From contig NZ_JAIVFX010000013.1 in NCBI RefSeq assembly GCF_020829625.1, forward strand, positions 124,001 through 188,000: a stretch of 64,000 bases of DNA. Reading direction: 5' to 3'. The notes below the pieces were generated by a model. It ran no database searches. It was not told the origin of the DNA and was given only the letters and a program-made list of their open reading frames with translations. Numbering within the stretch: the first letter of the stretch is position 1; every line of letters begins with the position of its first letter. A program made the position numbers and the translations under genes. This document shows, in pieces, positions 30,201 to 40,200 of the stretch. This stretch comes from Nostoc sp. XA010. GTDB lineage: Bacteria; Cyanobacteriota; Cyanobacteriia; Cyanobacteriales; Nostocaceae.

Positions 30201-33200
30201 TCTTGCTGGGAATGATGTAAATGACACCAATCTTCCACCTGCAAGGGAACCTCAACTTGCTGATGAACCAATTGCAACGGAATACTGAAGTTACTAAGCT
30301 CAAATGAAGTCCGCAGTACAGCGTGATAATTGACTAAATCTTGAATAGCGACCTGTAAAAGTTGAACATCAAAAGGGGTTTTGAGGTGAAAACTGAAAAT
30401 ATCGTGGTAGACTGCACTATCTTGGCTGTACTCACTGTGGTAAATCATTCCCATTTGCAGCATAGCAAGGGGATAAGCATCCTCTAGACCATTAGGTAAC
30501 TGCTGTTTGTCTGCTTGAGAAATCAGACTGAATGGTTGAGTTAACTCTAATTCTGTGATGTCATTCTCTGGTGTTTTCTGTGTTTTCAGTTCTTGGACTA
30601 GCTCGTGAATCGTCTGATATTTGAATAGCTGTTGGACAGAGAAACTCAAACCTTGTTCTTTAGCTTGAGACAGCACTTGAATACTACGGATAGAATCCCC
30701 ACCTAAAGCAAAGAAGTTATCATTAATACCTACTTTTTCAACACCGAGAACCTTAGTCCAGATGGTGACTAATATTTTCTCTTCTGGAGTGCTAGGTGCG
30801 ACAAAAACATTTTCTAATTCTGGTCTTGCGGTGTCAGGTACAGGCAAAGCACGACGGTCTACCTTACCATTTGCTGTTACTGGTAGAGCTTCTAACTGCA
30901 CAAAAGCACTTGGCACCATGTACTCTGGCAGCTTTTGTTTGAGGAAGCGACGTAGTTCTGCGGCTGTGGGAGATTGTTCTGTCTTTGACACTACGTAAGC
31001 CACTAAACGTTTGTTGCCCGGTTCATCCTCCCGAACCAGCACCACGCTTTCCCAAATGGCTGGGTGTTGCGCTAGTAGTGCCTCAATTTCTCCCAACTCA
31101 ATGCGGAAGCCACGAATTTTTACTTGTTGATCGATGCGCCCTAAATACTCCAACTCGCCATTCGGCAAATAACGTGCTAAGTCGCCGGATTTATATAGTC
31201 GTGCTTTTGGGTTATTGCTAAAGGGATTAGAGATAAACCTCTGTGCTGTGAGTTCAGGGCGATTAAGATAGCCACGCGCTACCCCAGCACCGCCAACGTA
31301 CATCTCGCCAGGAACCCCAATCGGTACTGGCTTTTGATGTTCATCTAGCACATACACCTGTAAGTCAGGAATCGGACGACCAATTACACTTGCCGTGCCA
31401 ATCAAATCGGCTTTGCTCAATGGACGATAGGTGACGTGTACAGTAGTTTCTGTAATCCCATACATATTTACTAACTGTGGCAATTGGTCGCCGTGGCGTT
31501 CAAACCAAGGCTGTAAACTCTTGAGTTCTAAGGCTTCTCCACCGAAGATAACCAAGCGTAAGTTCAAGTCGCCAGTAGTTGCTATTGACTGTTCGGCTTG
31601 AATCAACTGGCGGAAAGCTGAAGGTGTTTGATTGAGAATTGTGACTTTCTCTTGACATAACAATTCATAGAAAGACTCAGGCGATCGCGTCACTAAATAA
31701 GGCACTACTACCAGTCGTCCACCATAAAGTAAAGCTCCCCAAATTTCCCAAACAGAGAAATCGAACGCGTAAGAGTGGAACATTGTCCAGACATCATCTT
31801 GATTGAAGTGATACCAAGAATTTGTCGCTTCAAATAGACGAACTACATTTGAGTGGTTGACTAAGGTGCCTTTCGGTTGACCTGTAGATCCTGATGTGTA
31901 AATGACATAAGCTAAGTTATCAGTTGTTAAGCCACTAACGAGATTATTTTTACTTTCGGTGGATATGTCTTCCCAGTCTTTATCTAAGCATAGTACATGT
32001 GCCCCATGTTCCGGTAGGCTAGTCAGCAATTTCTCTTGAGTCAACAGGACTGATACCTGTGAATCATTTAGCATATATGCCAAACGCTCTTGAGGATAGT
32101 CTGGGTCAAGTGGCACATACGCTCCACCAGCTTTGAGAATACCTAATATTCCCACGATTGTTTCTAGCGATCGCTCCACATACAACCCAACCAGCACATC
32201 GGCTCCCACACCCAAAGACTTCAGGTAATGCGCCAACTGGTTAGCACGACTATTCAACTCACCATAAGTCAGTTGTCGATTTCCAAACACCACAGCTACA
32301 GCATCAGGGATACGCTCTACCTGTTCCTCAAACAACTGATGGATACACTTATGCTGAAGATAATCCGCCTGAGTATCATTCCACTCAACTAATAACTGCT
32401 GTTGCTCAACTTCTGTCAGCAGAGGTAACTGTGAAATCTTCTGCTGTGGGTTAGCAACAATACCTTCAAGCAAGGTCACAAAATGCTCAGTCAGGCGCTC
32501 GATTGTGCTGGCATCAAACAAATTAGTGCTATATTCCCACACACCCACTAGTCCAGCAGCAGTGTTCTGCATTAACAAAGACAAATCAAACTTGGAAGTT
32601 GCACCTGTTGCCGGTAAAGAACTGATAGTTAAGCCAGTAAGCTCTACTTCAGATATAGGGGCATTCTGGAGTGCAAACATCACCTGGAACAGTGGAGTAT
32701 GACTGAGATCCCGTTGGGGCTGCAATGCTTCCACTAGCATTTCAAATGGCAAATTCTGATGAGAGTATGCATCCATTGCCATTTCTCGAACACGAGTGAG
32801 CAATTCGCTAAAACTGGGGTTGCCTGCCAAGTTGGTACGCATCACTAAGGTATTGACAAAAAAGCCAATTAACCCTTCTATTTCACTGCGATCGCGATTT
32901 GCGATCGGTGAACCAAGCAAAATGTCATCAGATCCTGTATAGCGATAAAGCAAGGTATCATAAGCTGCTAACAGAGTCATAAAGAGAGTACAACCTTGCT
33001 CTTGGCTTAGTTTTACCAATCTATTAGTTAACTCAACTGATAGTACAAATTCTTGATGTGCGCCAGCGAAAGTCTGCACAGCAGGTCTGGGTCGGTCTGT
33101 GGGTAACGACAATAAAGCTGGTGCATCTTTGAGTTGCTGTTGCCAGTAACTCAGATGGCTTTCCAGCACATTTTCTTGTAACCAGTTTCGCTGCCAGATG

Positions 33201-36200
33201 GCAAAATCTGCATACTGAATCGCTAATGGTGTTAAAGGTGACGGTCTACCTTGAGAATAAGCATTGTAAAGTGCTGCTAGTTCTTGCACAAACACACCTA
33301 TTGACCAAGCATCAGAGACTACATGGTGCATACAGATTAACAAGATGTGTTCTGTCTCATTAAGAACTACTAATGTCGCCCTAATTAATGCTTCACTAGC
33401 GAGGTCAAATGGTTGAATAGCTTGTTTTTGTGCTAATTGCTGTACGGCTATTTCTTGTTCGGTTGTGGATAAATGCTTGAAATCAACAGTTGAGACTGTC
33501 CAATTTGGTTGTGTTTGGATGATTTGAGTTGGTTGTCCATTAACGGCGACGAAATTGGTACGTAAAGCTTCGTGGCGATAAATAATTTCTTGTAAGCTTT
33601 GCTCTAAAGTAACTTGATTGATATTTCCGACTAGACGTAAAGCTATGGGTAAATTGTATAAGGCACTGTTCGGCTCTAATTTGTCTAAAAACCACAAACG
33701 CTGTTGAGCAAACGACAGCGGTAAGTCTGCATTTTTTGGTCTTGGTAAGATAGGCAGTGCAGACATATCTAAGTCCTGTTGCTGCAACTGCTCAATTGCT
33801 TGTGCTAATTCTGCTACTGTTGCTTTGGCAAACAACTCACGTAATGGTAGTTCCACTTTGAAAATGTTGCGGATGCGTGAAACCAGTTGCGTTGCTAGTA
33901 GCGAGTGTCCTCCAAGTTCAAAGAAGTTATCATGAATGCCCACTTGCTCTACTTTCAGCACTTGCGCCCAAATTTGTGCCAGCATTTCTTCAACGGGGGT
34001 GCGCGGGGCTATATATTTGGCTTTGAGTTCGCTGTGTAAATCTGGTGCGGGTAGAACGCGGCGGTCTACCTTGCCGCTAGGAGTTAATGGCAACGACTCC
34101 AATATCACAAAAGCATTGGGTATCATGTACTCTGGCAGCTTTGCTTTGAGAAATTGCCGCAGTTCATTGATTGAGAGTATACAGTGCTGATGCGGCACTA
34201 CGTAGGCGACTAAACGCTTATCAACTGGGGTATCTTCGCGGGCGATGACACAAACTGCTTGTACATCACTATGTTGGCCTAATACTGCTTCAATTTCGCC
34301 TAACTCGATGCGAAAACCACGTATTTTTACTTGATTATCGATACGACCAAAGTATTCAATATTGCCATCTGTTAAATAGCGTACTAAATCCCCAGTTTTA
34401 TATAATCTACTCTCTCCTGTCTCATCAAACGGGTTTAAAATGAACTTCTCTTGTGTCAACTCTGGACGATTGAGGTAGCCCCTAGCTAGGGAAACACCAC
34501 CGATGTACAACTCTCCTGGGACACCAATAGGTACAGGCTGTAAATATTTATCTAAAATATAAGTTTGTGTATTTGCAATTGGCTTTCCAATGGGAGGAAG
34601 TAACGGCCAATTTTCCACTGGCTCAGTCAGTCTAAAAGTAGTAACCACATGACTTTCCGATGGCCCATAATGATTGTGCAATGTACAATCACTAAGTTTG
34701 CCCAACCATTGAGAAATCGCCGGAGTAATCTGCAACTGTTCCCCAGCAGTAATAATTTCCCTCGGATGACTATTAACTAACTCACTATCAATAGCGACTT
34801 CAGCTAGTTGCTGTAAAACAACAAAGGGAACAAACAGTCTCTCAATAGCTTTTTCTTCGAGGAAACCTAACAAAGCTACTGGATCTCTGCGTAGTTCCTC
34901 CGCAATTAAGAACAATGTGCCTCCCGAAAACCAGGTAGTGAATATTTCTTGGAAGGAGACATCAAAGCTAATAGGGGCAAATTGCAGGGTTTTTGCTCCA
35001 GTAGAAATTGTATTATTTTGAAGTTGCCACAGAATCAGATTGCAAAGAGCAAGCTGATTAAGGGCTACACCTTTAGGTTTACCCGTAGAACCAGAGGTAT
35101 AAATTATATAAGCTAAATTATTCGTTTGTACACTAGTAATGGTATTGTGCTGACTTGAGTTAGAAATTGCCTGCCAGTCAGTATCTAAGCAAACAAGATG
35201 TGCTTGATGCTCAGGCAGTCTCTCAAGGAGTCGCTGCTGGGTTAGTAGCACTGAAACTTGAGCATCTTCAAGCATGAAACTCAGGCGCTCGCTGGGATAC
35301 TCTGGGTCAAGTGGCACATAAGCCCCACCTGCCTTGAGAATTCCCAACAATGCCACTACCATTTCTAATGAACGCTCCACACATAAACCGACCAGCACAT
35401 CGGCTTTCACACCCAAAGACTGCAAGTAATGTGCCAACTGGTTAGCGCGACAGTTCAATTGGTGGTAAGTTAGTTGTTGATTTTCAAACACCACTGCTAC
35501 AGCATCTGGGGTACGCTCCACCTGCTCCTCAAACAACTCATGGATACAATTATTAAGGGGATAGTCAGTTTGAGTATCGTTCCACTCGACAAGTAACTCT
35601 CGTTGTTCCGGTTTTGTCAGCAGGGACAATTGCGATATTTGCTCTTTGGGATTAGCAACAATGCCTGACAGCAAAGTTACAAAATGACCCGCCATCCGCT
35701 CAATAGTGCCTGGATCGAACAAGTCGGTGTTGTACTCCCACGTACTCACTAGTCCAGTGGTAGTGTTTTCCATGAATAAAGTCAAATCAAACTTAGCAGT
35801 TGTCCTTTCTGTCATTAATGGACTGACAGTTAACCCAGTTAGATCCACTTGAGATATGGAAGCATTCTGGAGGAGAAACATCACCTGAAACAACGGTGTA
35901 TGGCTGAGATCCCGTTCTGGCTGCAATGCTTTTACCAACTCCTCAAAGGGCAGGTCTGAATGAGCGTAAGCTTGCGACATCAGTTGACGCACTCGACTTA
36001 GCAACTGCTTAAAACTGGGATTACCTGACAAATCGGTACGTAGTACTAAGGTATTGACAAAAAAGCCAATCAAGTTTTCAGTTTCCAAGCGATCGCGGTT
36101 AGCAATGGGCGTACCCACTAAAATGTCATCAGAGCCTGTATAGCGATAAAGTAAGGTAACAAATGCTGTGAACAGCGTCGTGAACAGGGTAGCTTTCTCT

Positions 36201-37168
36201 TGCTTACTAAAATTGGCAAGTGCTTCGCTCAGTTCAATTGAAAGTTTTATATGTTGACGCGCTCCTCGAAAAGTTTGAATGGCTGGTCTAGGTCGGTCTG
36301 TGGGTAATTCTAGTAAGCTAGGAGCGTTTTTGAGTAGTTGCTGCCAGTAATTAAGCTGCCTTTGGAGTACCTCTGTTTGCAACCACTGCCGTTGCCAAAT
36401 AGCAAAGTCGCCATACTGAATTTGTAGCTCAGGTAGCTCTGGGGACAAGTTGTTGCACAGAGCTGAGTAAATGATTGCTAACTCCCGCATCAATACACCC
36501 ACTGACCAAGCATCGAAGACAATGTGGTGTAATGTTAGTAACAAGACGTGTTCTAGCTCTGTGAGTTGAAGCACAGAAGCTCGGATTAAACCAGAGTTAG
36601 CGAGGTCAAAGGGTCGAATAGCTTCTGCCGTGGCTAATTGCTGGCAAGCGATTTCTCTTTCACTTTCAGGTAGCTCTGTTAGGTCTACTACTGACAAATT
36701 TAAGGTTAAGCTTTCAGCAATTACCTGAATTGGCTGCTCGTTAAAGGTTCGGAAGTTGGTACGTAAGGCTTCGTGGCGAGCAATAATTTTGTTGAGGCTT
36801 TGCTCTAGTGCCACAACGTTTAGATTACCACGAAGTCGTAGAGCTGCTTGTTCGTTGTAGAAGGGGTTATTTGGTTCCAACTGGTTCAATAACCAGATTT
36901 GTTCTTGGCCAAAAGACAGAGGTAAGTTCTGAGTGCGATCGGCTTTGATCAGGGGTAAATCAGTATCAGTGGCGATACCTCCGGTGAGCTTCGCTAACTC
37001 ATTTTTCTGGTGCAGCCACAAAATAAGTTCTGCTTTATTCTTAACTAATAAGTCACGAGTTTCTGCTGTCAATACTCCCTTTGGAGCATTAGCACGTAAC
37101 TGTTCATCTTCAACCCACAATTTCACACCTTGCTGAGAAAGTTCAGCTACAAATTGCTTGATATTCAT
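27233..37168 (-). CDS. NRPS2: three-module synthetase with docking domain
   Basis: This 3311-residue protein begins with a TubC-type docking domain (residues 1-55). Module 1 is C (HHIVFDAWS near 215), A with pocket D-V-Q-F-I-A-H-V-V (Pro-type), and PCP (GGHSL, Ser1089). Module 2 is C, A with D-F-W-N-I-G-M-V-H (Thr) and PCP. That PCP is of the LGGDSI form usually seen before epimerases (Ser2159), yet no E domain follows. Module 3 is C (YPLAMLQMGMIYHS; HHAILDGWS near 2365), A with D-A-S-T-I-A-A-V-C (aromatic, Tyr or Phe) and PCP (GGHSL, Ser3254). It receives the chain from PKS2 and passes it to NRPS3, with which it overlaps by four bases. A short insert between A6 and A7 of the third A domain (near 3069-3081) is a dispersed repeat translated in frame. 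No 4-methylproline genes are in the window, so plain Pro is likelier than methylproline. Confidence 0.92.
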   Translation of the reverse strand: MNIKQFVAELSQQGVKLWVEDEQLRANAPKGVLTAETRDLLVKNKAELILWLHQKNELAKLTGGIATDTDLPLIKADRTQNLPLSFGQEQIWLLNQLEPNNPFYNEQAALRLRGNLNVVALEQSLNKIIARHEALRTNFRTFNEQPIQVIAESLTLNLSVVDLTELPESEREIACQQLATAEAIRPFDLANSGLIRASVLQLTELEHVLLLTLHHIVFDAWSVGVLMRELAIIYSALCNNLSPELPELQIQYGDFAIWQRQWLQTEVLQRQLNYWQQLLKNAPSLLELPTDRPRPAIQTFRGARQHIKLSIELSEALANFSKQEKATLFTTLFTAFVTLLYRYTGSDDILVGTPIANRDRLETENLIGFFVNTLVLRTDLSGNPSFKQLLSRVRQLMSQAYAHSDLPFEELVKALQPERDLSHTPLFQVMFLLQNASISQVDLTGLTVSPLMTERTTAKFDLTLFMENTTTGLVSTWEYNTDLFDPGTIERMAGHFVTLLSGIVANPKEQISQLSLLTKPEQRELLVEWNDTQTDYPLNNCIHELFEEQVERTPDAVAVVFENQQLTYHQLNCRANQLAHYLQSLGVKADVLVGLCVERSLEMVVALLGILKAGGAYVPLDPEYPSERLSFMLEDAQVSVLLTQQRLLERLPEHQAHLVCLDTDWQAISNSSQHNTITSVQTNNLAYIIYTSGSTGKPKGVALNQLALCNLILWQLQNNTISTGAKTLQFAPISFDVSFQEIFTTWFSGGTLFLIAEELRRDPVALLGFLEEKAIERLFVPFVVLQQLAEVAIDSELVNSHPREIITAGEQLQITPAISQWLGKLSDCTLHNHYGPSESHVVTTFRLTEPVENWPLLPPIGKPIANTQTYILDKYLQPVPIGVPGELYIGGVSLARGYLNRPELTQEKFILNPFDETGESRLYKTGDLVRYLTDGNIEYFGRIDNQVKIRGFRIELGEIEAVLGQHSDVQAVCVIAREDTPVDKRLVAYVVPHQHCILSINELRQFLKAKLPEYMIPNAFVILESLPLTPSGKVDRRVLPAPDLHSELKAKYIAPRTPVEEMLAQIWAQVLKVEQVGIHDNFFELGGHSLLATQLVSRIRNIFKVELPLRELFAKATVAELAQAIEQLQQQDLDMSALPILPRPKNADLPLSFAQQRLWFLDKLEPNSALYNLPIALRLVGNINQVTLEQSLQEIIYRHEALRTNFVAVNGQPTQIIQTQPNWTVSTVDFKHLSTTEQEIAVQQLAQKQAIQPFDLASEALIRATLVVLNETEHILLICMHHVVSDAWSIGVFVQELAALYNAYSQGRPSPLTPLAIQYADFAIWQRNWLQENVLESHLSYWQQQLKDAPALLSLPTDRPRPAVQTFAGAHQEFVLSVELTNRLVKLSQEQGCTLFMTLLAAYDTLLYRYTGSDDILLGSPIANRDRSEIEGLIGFFVNTLVMRTNLAGNPSFSELLTRVREMAMDAYSHQNLPFEMLVEALQPQRDLSHTPLFQVMFALQNAPISEVELTGLTISSLPATGATSKFDLSLLMQNTAAGLVGVWEYSTNLFDASTIERLTEHFVTLLEGIVANPQQKISQLPLLTEVEQQQLLVEWNDTQADYLQHKCIHQLFEEQVERIPDAVAVVFGNRQLTYGELNSRANQLAHYLKSLGVGADVLVGLYVERSLETIVGILGILKAGGAYVPLDPDYPQERLAYMLNDSQVSVLLTQEKLLTSLPEHGAHVLCLDKDWEDISTESKNNLVSGLTTDNLAYVIYTSGSTGQPKGTLVNHSNVVRLFEATNSWYHFNQDDVWTMFHSYAFDFSVWEIWGALLYGGRLVVVPYLVTRSPESFYELLCQEKVTILNQTPSAFRQLIQAEQSIATTGDLNLRLVIFGGEALELKSLQPWFERHGDQLPQLVNMYGITETTVHVTYRPLSKADLIGTASVIGRPIPDLQVYVLDEHQKPVPIGVPGEMYVGGAGVARGYLNRPELTAQRFISNPFSNNPKARLYKSGDLARYLPNGELEYLGRIDQQVKIRGFRIELGEIEALLAQHPAIWESVVLVREDEPGNKRLVAYVVSKTEQSPTAAELRRFLKQKLPEYMVPSAFVQLEALPVTANGKVDRRALPVPDTARPELENVFVAPSTPEEKILVTIWTKVLGVEKVGINDNFFALGGDSIRSIQVLSQAKEQGLSFSVQQLFKYQTIHELVQELKTQKTPENDITELELTQPFSLISQADKQQLPNGLEDAYPLAMLQMGMIYHSEYSQDSAVYHDIFSFHLKTPFDVQLLQVAIQDLVNYHAVLRTSFELSNFSIPLQLVHQQVEVPLQVEDWCHLHHSQQEEALAAWFEAEKKRHFDWTHPPLVRFFVHRRTQETFNLALSFHHAILDGWSVASMMSEFFKRYLSLLGEPVDYLSPQFSLAFRDFVALEQQAIASSSTGRYWSERLNDTTFTKLPRWSVVQTNSNVREVGVQEVTLSPEIFAGLKQLAQSAEVTLKSVLLAAHLRVLNFLTGESDVVTGVAANGRPEQSDGERVLGLFLNTLPFRLQFAGGTWTDLVQKVFAAEQEMLPHRRYPLAEMQRNLGGEPLFETAFNFTHFHVYEQVLGLDNLQLLGGKFFEQTNLTFVAQFSVSPNSSDIVLNLKYDSCELSSEQVNRISDYYLRVLAAMAKEPQERYELQSFVSSEERHQLLVEWNKTEVEYPADKCVHQLFEAQVEQTPNATAVIFGDQRLTYAELNARANQLAYYLQILGVKPEVLVGLCVERSLEMVVALLGILKAGGAYVPLDPEYPTERLSFMLKDAKVSLLLTQQQFIERLPQHLAKLVCLDEAWSQIDQNNQDNLTSGVKPFHLANVIYTSGSTGRPKGVMVEHKGLCNLAQAQIQTFSVDSDSRILQFASFSFDASISEILMALGSGATLCLGTKDSLVPGKPLIEQLRNHGITHITLPPSALAVMAAEELPALQTMIVAGEACSAELIRQWSAGRNFFNAYGPTEATVCATIGKATPKAIAKCTLEDDKISIGKAIANTQVYILDKNLQPVPVGVPGELHIGGVGLARGYLNLPELTQEKFILNPFQRGRGETENQSSNSVRVGGASRREACTKYSRLYKTGDLARYLPDGDIEYLGRIDNQVKIRGFRIELGEIEAAISQHEDVQASCVILREDTRDDKRLVAYVVANHDCTPTISYLRQFLKAKLPDYMVPNAFVILESLPLTPNGKVDRRGLPTPDLYIDLGDKYVAPRTPVEETLAQMWSQVLGLEQVGINDNFFELGGHSLLAIQLVSRIRDHFKVQLSLSELFNGATIAELAQSIGKLQQQNSDLTVPRILPRSKR
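27926..27963 (-). repeat. Dispersed repeat inserted in frame in NRPS2
   Basis: The stretch CTTCTCTACGAGAGGCTCCG and the following CCAACGCGAACGG belong to a repeat found throughout Nostocales genomes. It is read here as SVRVGGASRREACT in the third adenylation domain. The paralogous A domain in NRPS1 (near 42260) lacks it, so it is a recent insertion that kept the frame. Confidence 0.65.
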
Positions 37169-37239
37169 ATAATTATTACCTTCATACTGTCAACTAATTC
37201 GTAATTCGTAATTCATAGTTAATAACTATTTGATGTCGA
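37169..37239 (-). other. Spacer between PKS2 and NRPS2 with AATTCGT repeats
   Basis: This is the only sizeable gap (71 bp) within the megasynthase series. It contains AATTCGTAATTCGTAATTCA, a low-complexity repeat common in cyanobacterial intergenic DNA. No promoter is evident, so read-through from PKS2 is assumed. Confidence 0.45.
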
Positions 37240-40200
37240 TCATATTGCTATTTCTTCTCTATCAATTGCACCTAAGTTAATATCTGGTTCTGGTTGTTTT
37301 TCTAGCTTTAGTGCTATTTCAGCTATTGTGGGAGACTCAAACAAACTTGCTAGAGATAATTTGATATAAAAAATATTTCGTAATCGGGACAAAACCTGAA
37401 CAGCTATTAGGGAATCTCCTCCCAATTCAAAAAAGTTGTCATTGATTCCCACTTGCTTGATACCCAAGAATTCTTGCCAGATATCGGCAATTTTTTGCTC
37501 AAGTTCATCGCGGGGAGCTATATATGAATTTGGCAAATCGGGTCTTGAGTGGAGTGCAGATAAGTTTTCTGGCTGAAAATTATCCGACTTTCTTTGTAAT
37601 GAAAGCTGTGATTTTTGGTCAGTCTCTTTTTGTCCAAACTTTGTGCTAAACGCGACTGGTATAGAAGCTTGAGCCATAATAATCTTATGCTCAAATGCTT
37701 CAGTTTCTGGAAAAGCAGCAACTTGGATAAAATCTTGAGCGCGTAATGCTTCAAACCACTCATTTTTGATAATAAAAGGCTGACCTGGGCTGCGTCTATT
37801 ATCATCTAAAAGTTTCAACAGCAGACCCCAAGTGATATCAAAGTCTATTTTCGGCTGAGTAATTTCCCACACTAATAGGAAACCGCCAGGAGCTAATAAA
37901 GAGCGTACATGGTGGAGTGTTTGATCTATGTTCCGAGTTGCGTGCAACACATTAGAGGCGATGATGATATCAAAGCTACACTTTTCAAATCCTTGCTCAG
38001 TTGGAGACTTGTCTATATCTAGTAATCGATATTCAACAAATGGATAGTCCTTAAATTTCTGTTGGGCTTTAGTCAGGAAGCCGCTACCAATATCAGTAAA
38101 AGTATAGTTGGTTTGTTTTGAAGGCAACACAGGTAGTAATGCTTGCGTAGACATACCAGTACCCGCGCCGATTTCCAGAACTCTCAGGTGAACCGATGAT
38201 GACAATGACTTGACCACTTGTTCCAGGCTTGAGCGCAAGATAGAGTTGTAGTAATTTAGTAATGCCAATTCTGAATTTGAACCGTTGTTTTCTTCTTGAT
38301 AAATCAGTTCATTGAAAAACTCTAAGGGTTCTTGTTCACCAACAACAACGGCAGCTAAATTTTCACCACAACGCTGTACTAAATCTACTGTTAGAGATTT
38401 AGCAGCCATTCTTACTCTGACTTCTTTTAAAAGTTCATGAATCAAATCTTGTGAACATGGCACTAATCCAGTAAATAACCCCTCCTGTTGCTGTAGTTGT
38501 CCTTGCTCCATTAATATTTGCAACCATCTACACACTAATTGTTGATAACGAGGAGTTATATGGCATTGCGTTAACAAATTCTCTAAAGAATACTTTTCTT
38601 CGGCATTCTTAAAAGCCCCTAATTGCTTGAATGCAAAGTTGATGTAGGCTGTACATAAACGATCCAACCACTGTCTGTTCTCTTGATATGTTAACTCGTT
38701 GAGTTCTCCATCTCTAACACTTGCTTGATTCTGGCCTGCTTCTATGAGCGATGTCCACAATTGTGATGTTGTGGGTAAGGTTTGCAACTGCCCCCAAGCT
38801 GTTTTTTGTGGGGGGTCAATCCAATAACGTTGGCGCTCAAAGGGATAAGTTGGTAAGGGAAGACGATAATATTCCTCCTGACTATAGAATCCAAACCAAT
38901 CTATATTGACTCCAGCCAGCCAGAGTTGACCTAATGTATTGAATAAAACACGAGTATCGGATTGCTTTTCTTGAGGATGACGTACCGAAGTCAACACCGT
39001 TTGTGCGGCTGCTTTCTCTGGATGCCTTTTAGCTAATGTAGTCAGTGTGTGTCCTGGCCCTACCTCTAGTAAGATTTGCTCTGGTGTTGCCAATAATTTC
39101 TCGACACCTTGGGCAAAAAGCACTGTGGAACGCAGATGTTGAGCGTAATAGTCAGGATTTGTGGCTTGTGTAACTGTAATCCATGTACCAGTCAGGTTGG
39201 AAATATAAGGAAGTTTTGGGGGATTTAAGGTAACTTGTTTTACTCGCTCTGCAAATGCGTTTAAGATTGGTTCCATCATTTGCGAATGGAAAGCATGAGA
39301 AGTATGCAGACGGCGACATTCAATCCCTTGAGTAGCTAGCTGATTTTGTAGTGCCTCTATTGCTGCTATAGAACCGGAAACCACGCACTGCAAGTGTTGA
39401 TTAATCGCTGCAATAGAAAGTTCCGATCCTAATAGGGATTTTACTTTCTCTGCGGGCAGGGGAACAGAAAGCATTGCCCCACTAGGAAGTTGCTGCATTA
39501 TCTGTCCGCGTGTTGCTACCAGAGATAAGGCATCTTCTAGAGAAAAAACACCTGCTAGAGTTGCTGCTACATACTCGCCAATACTATGACCGATCGCAGC
39601 TTGTGGCTCCACTCCCCATGACTGCCATAATTTAGCTAGGGCGTATTCAATTACAAAAATAGCGCTTTGAGCGATGGCTGTTTGTTGAAGTTGCTGCGAT
39701 GCCTCATCAATCTTTTCGTCACTGGGGTAAAGAATATGACGTAAATCTTGCCCTAGCAAGGGTTTAAGAACTTCTGAGCAATAATCAACTTGTTCTTTAA
39801 ATACTGTCTCAGTTTCGTAAATTTCCCACGCCATATTGACATACTGAGAACCTTGACCAGGAAACATAAAGACAACAGACCGTTCTGTAATCTCTGTATA
39901 ATTGGTAAAAACTTGTTGAGCTGCTAAACTACTGAGATTTTTGACAGCATCTTCTAAGTCTTGACAAATTAACATCCGTCGATGATTAAAACCCCGGCGA
40001 CCACTATTGAGGGTATAAGCTACATCGCCTAAATTGAGTTCTGGATGCTCTTTTAAATGTGTGATTAAATTATTTGTCGCCTTCTCCAGTGCAGTTGCAG
40101 TCTTAGCAGAAAGTACCAAAAGTTGATAATTTCTCCCCTGCTCCCCTGCCCCCCTGCTCCCCTGCTCTAACAAAGGAGTTTCTTCCAAAATCACATGAGC

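Noticed and set aside
35000-36100. 4-methylproline as the substrate of the first NRPS2 module
   Set aside because: The Pro-type pocket fits both, but the zinc dehydrogenase and reductase pair needed to make 4-methylproline is not in the window.
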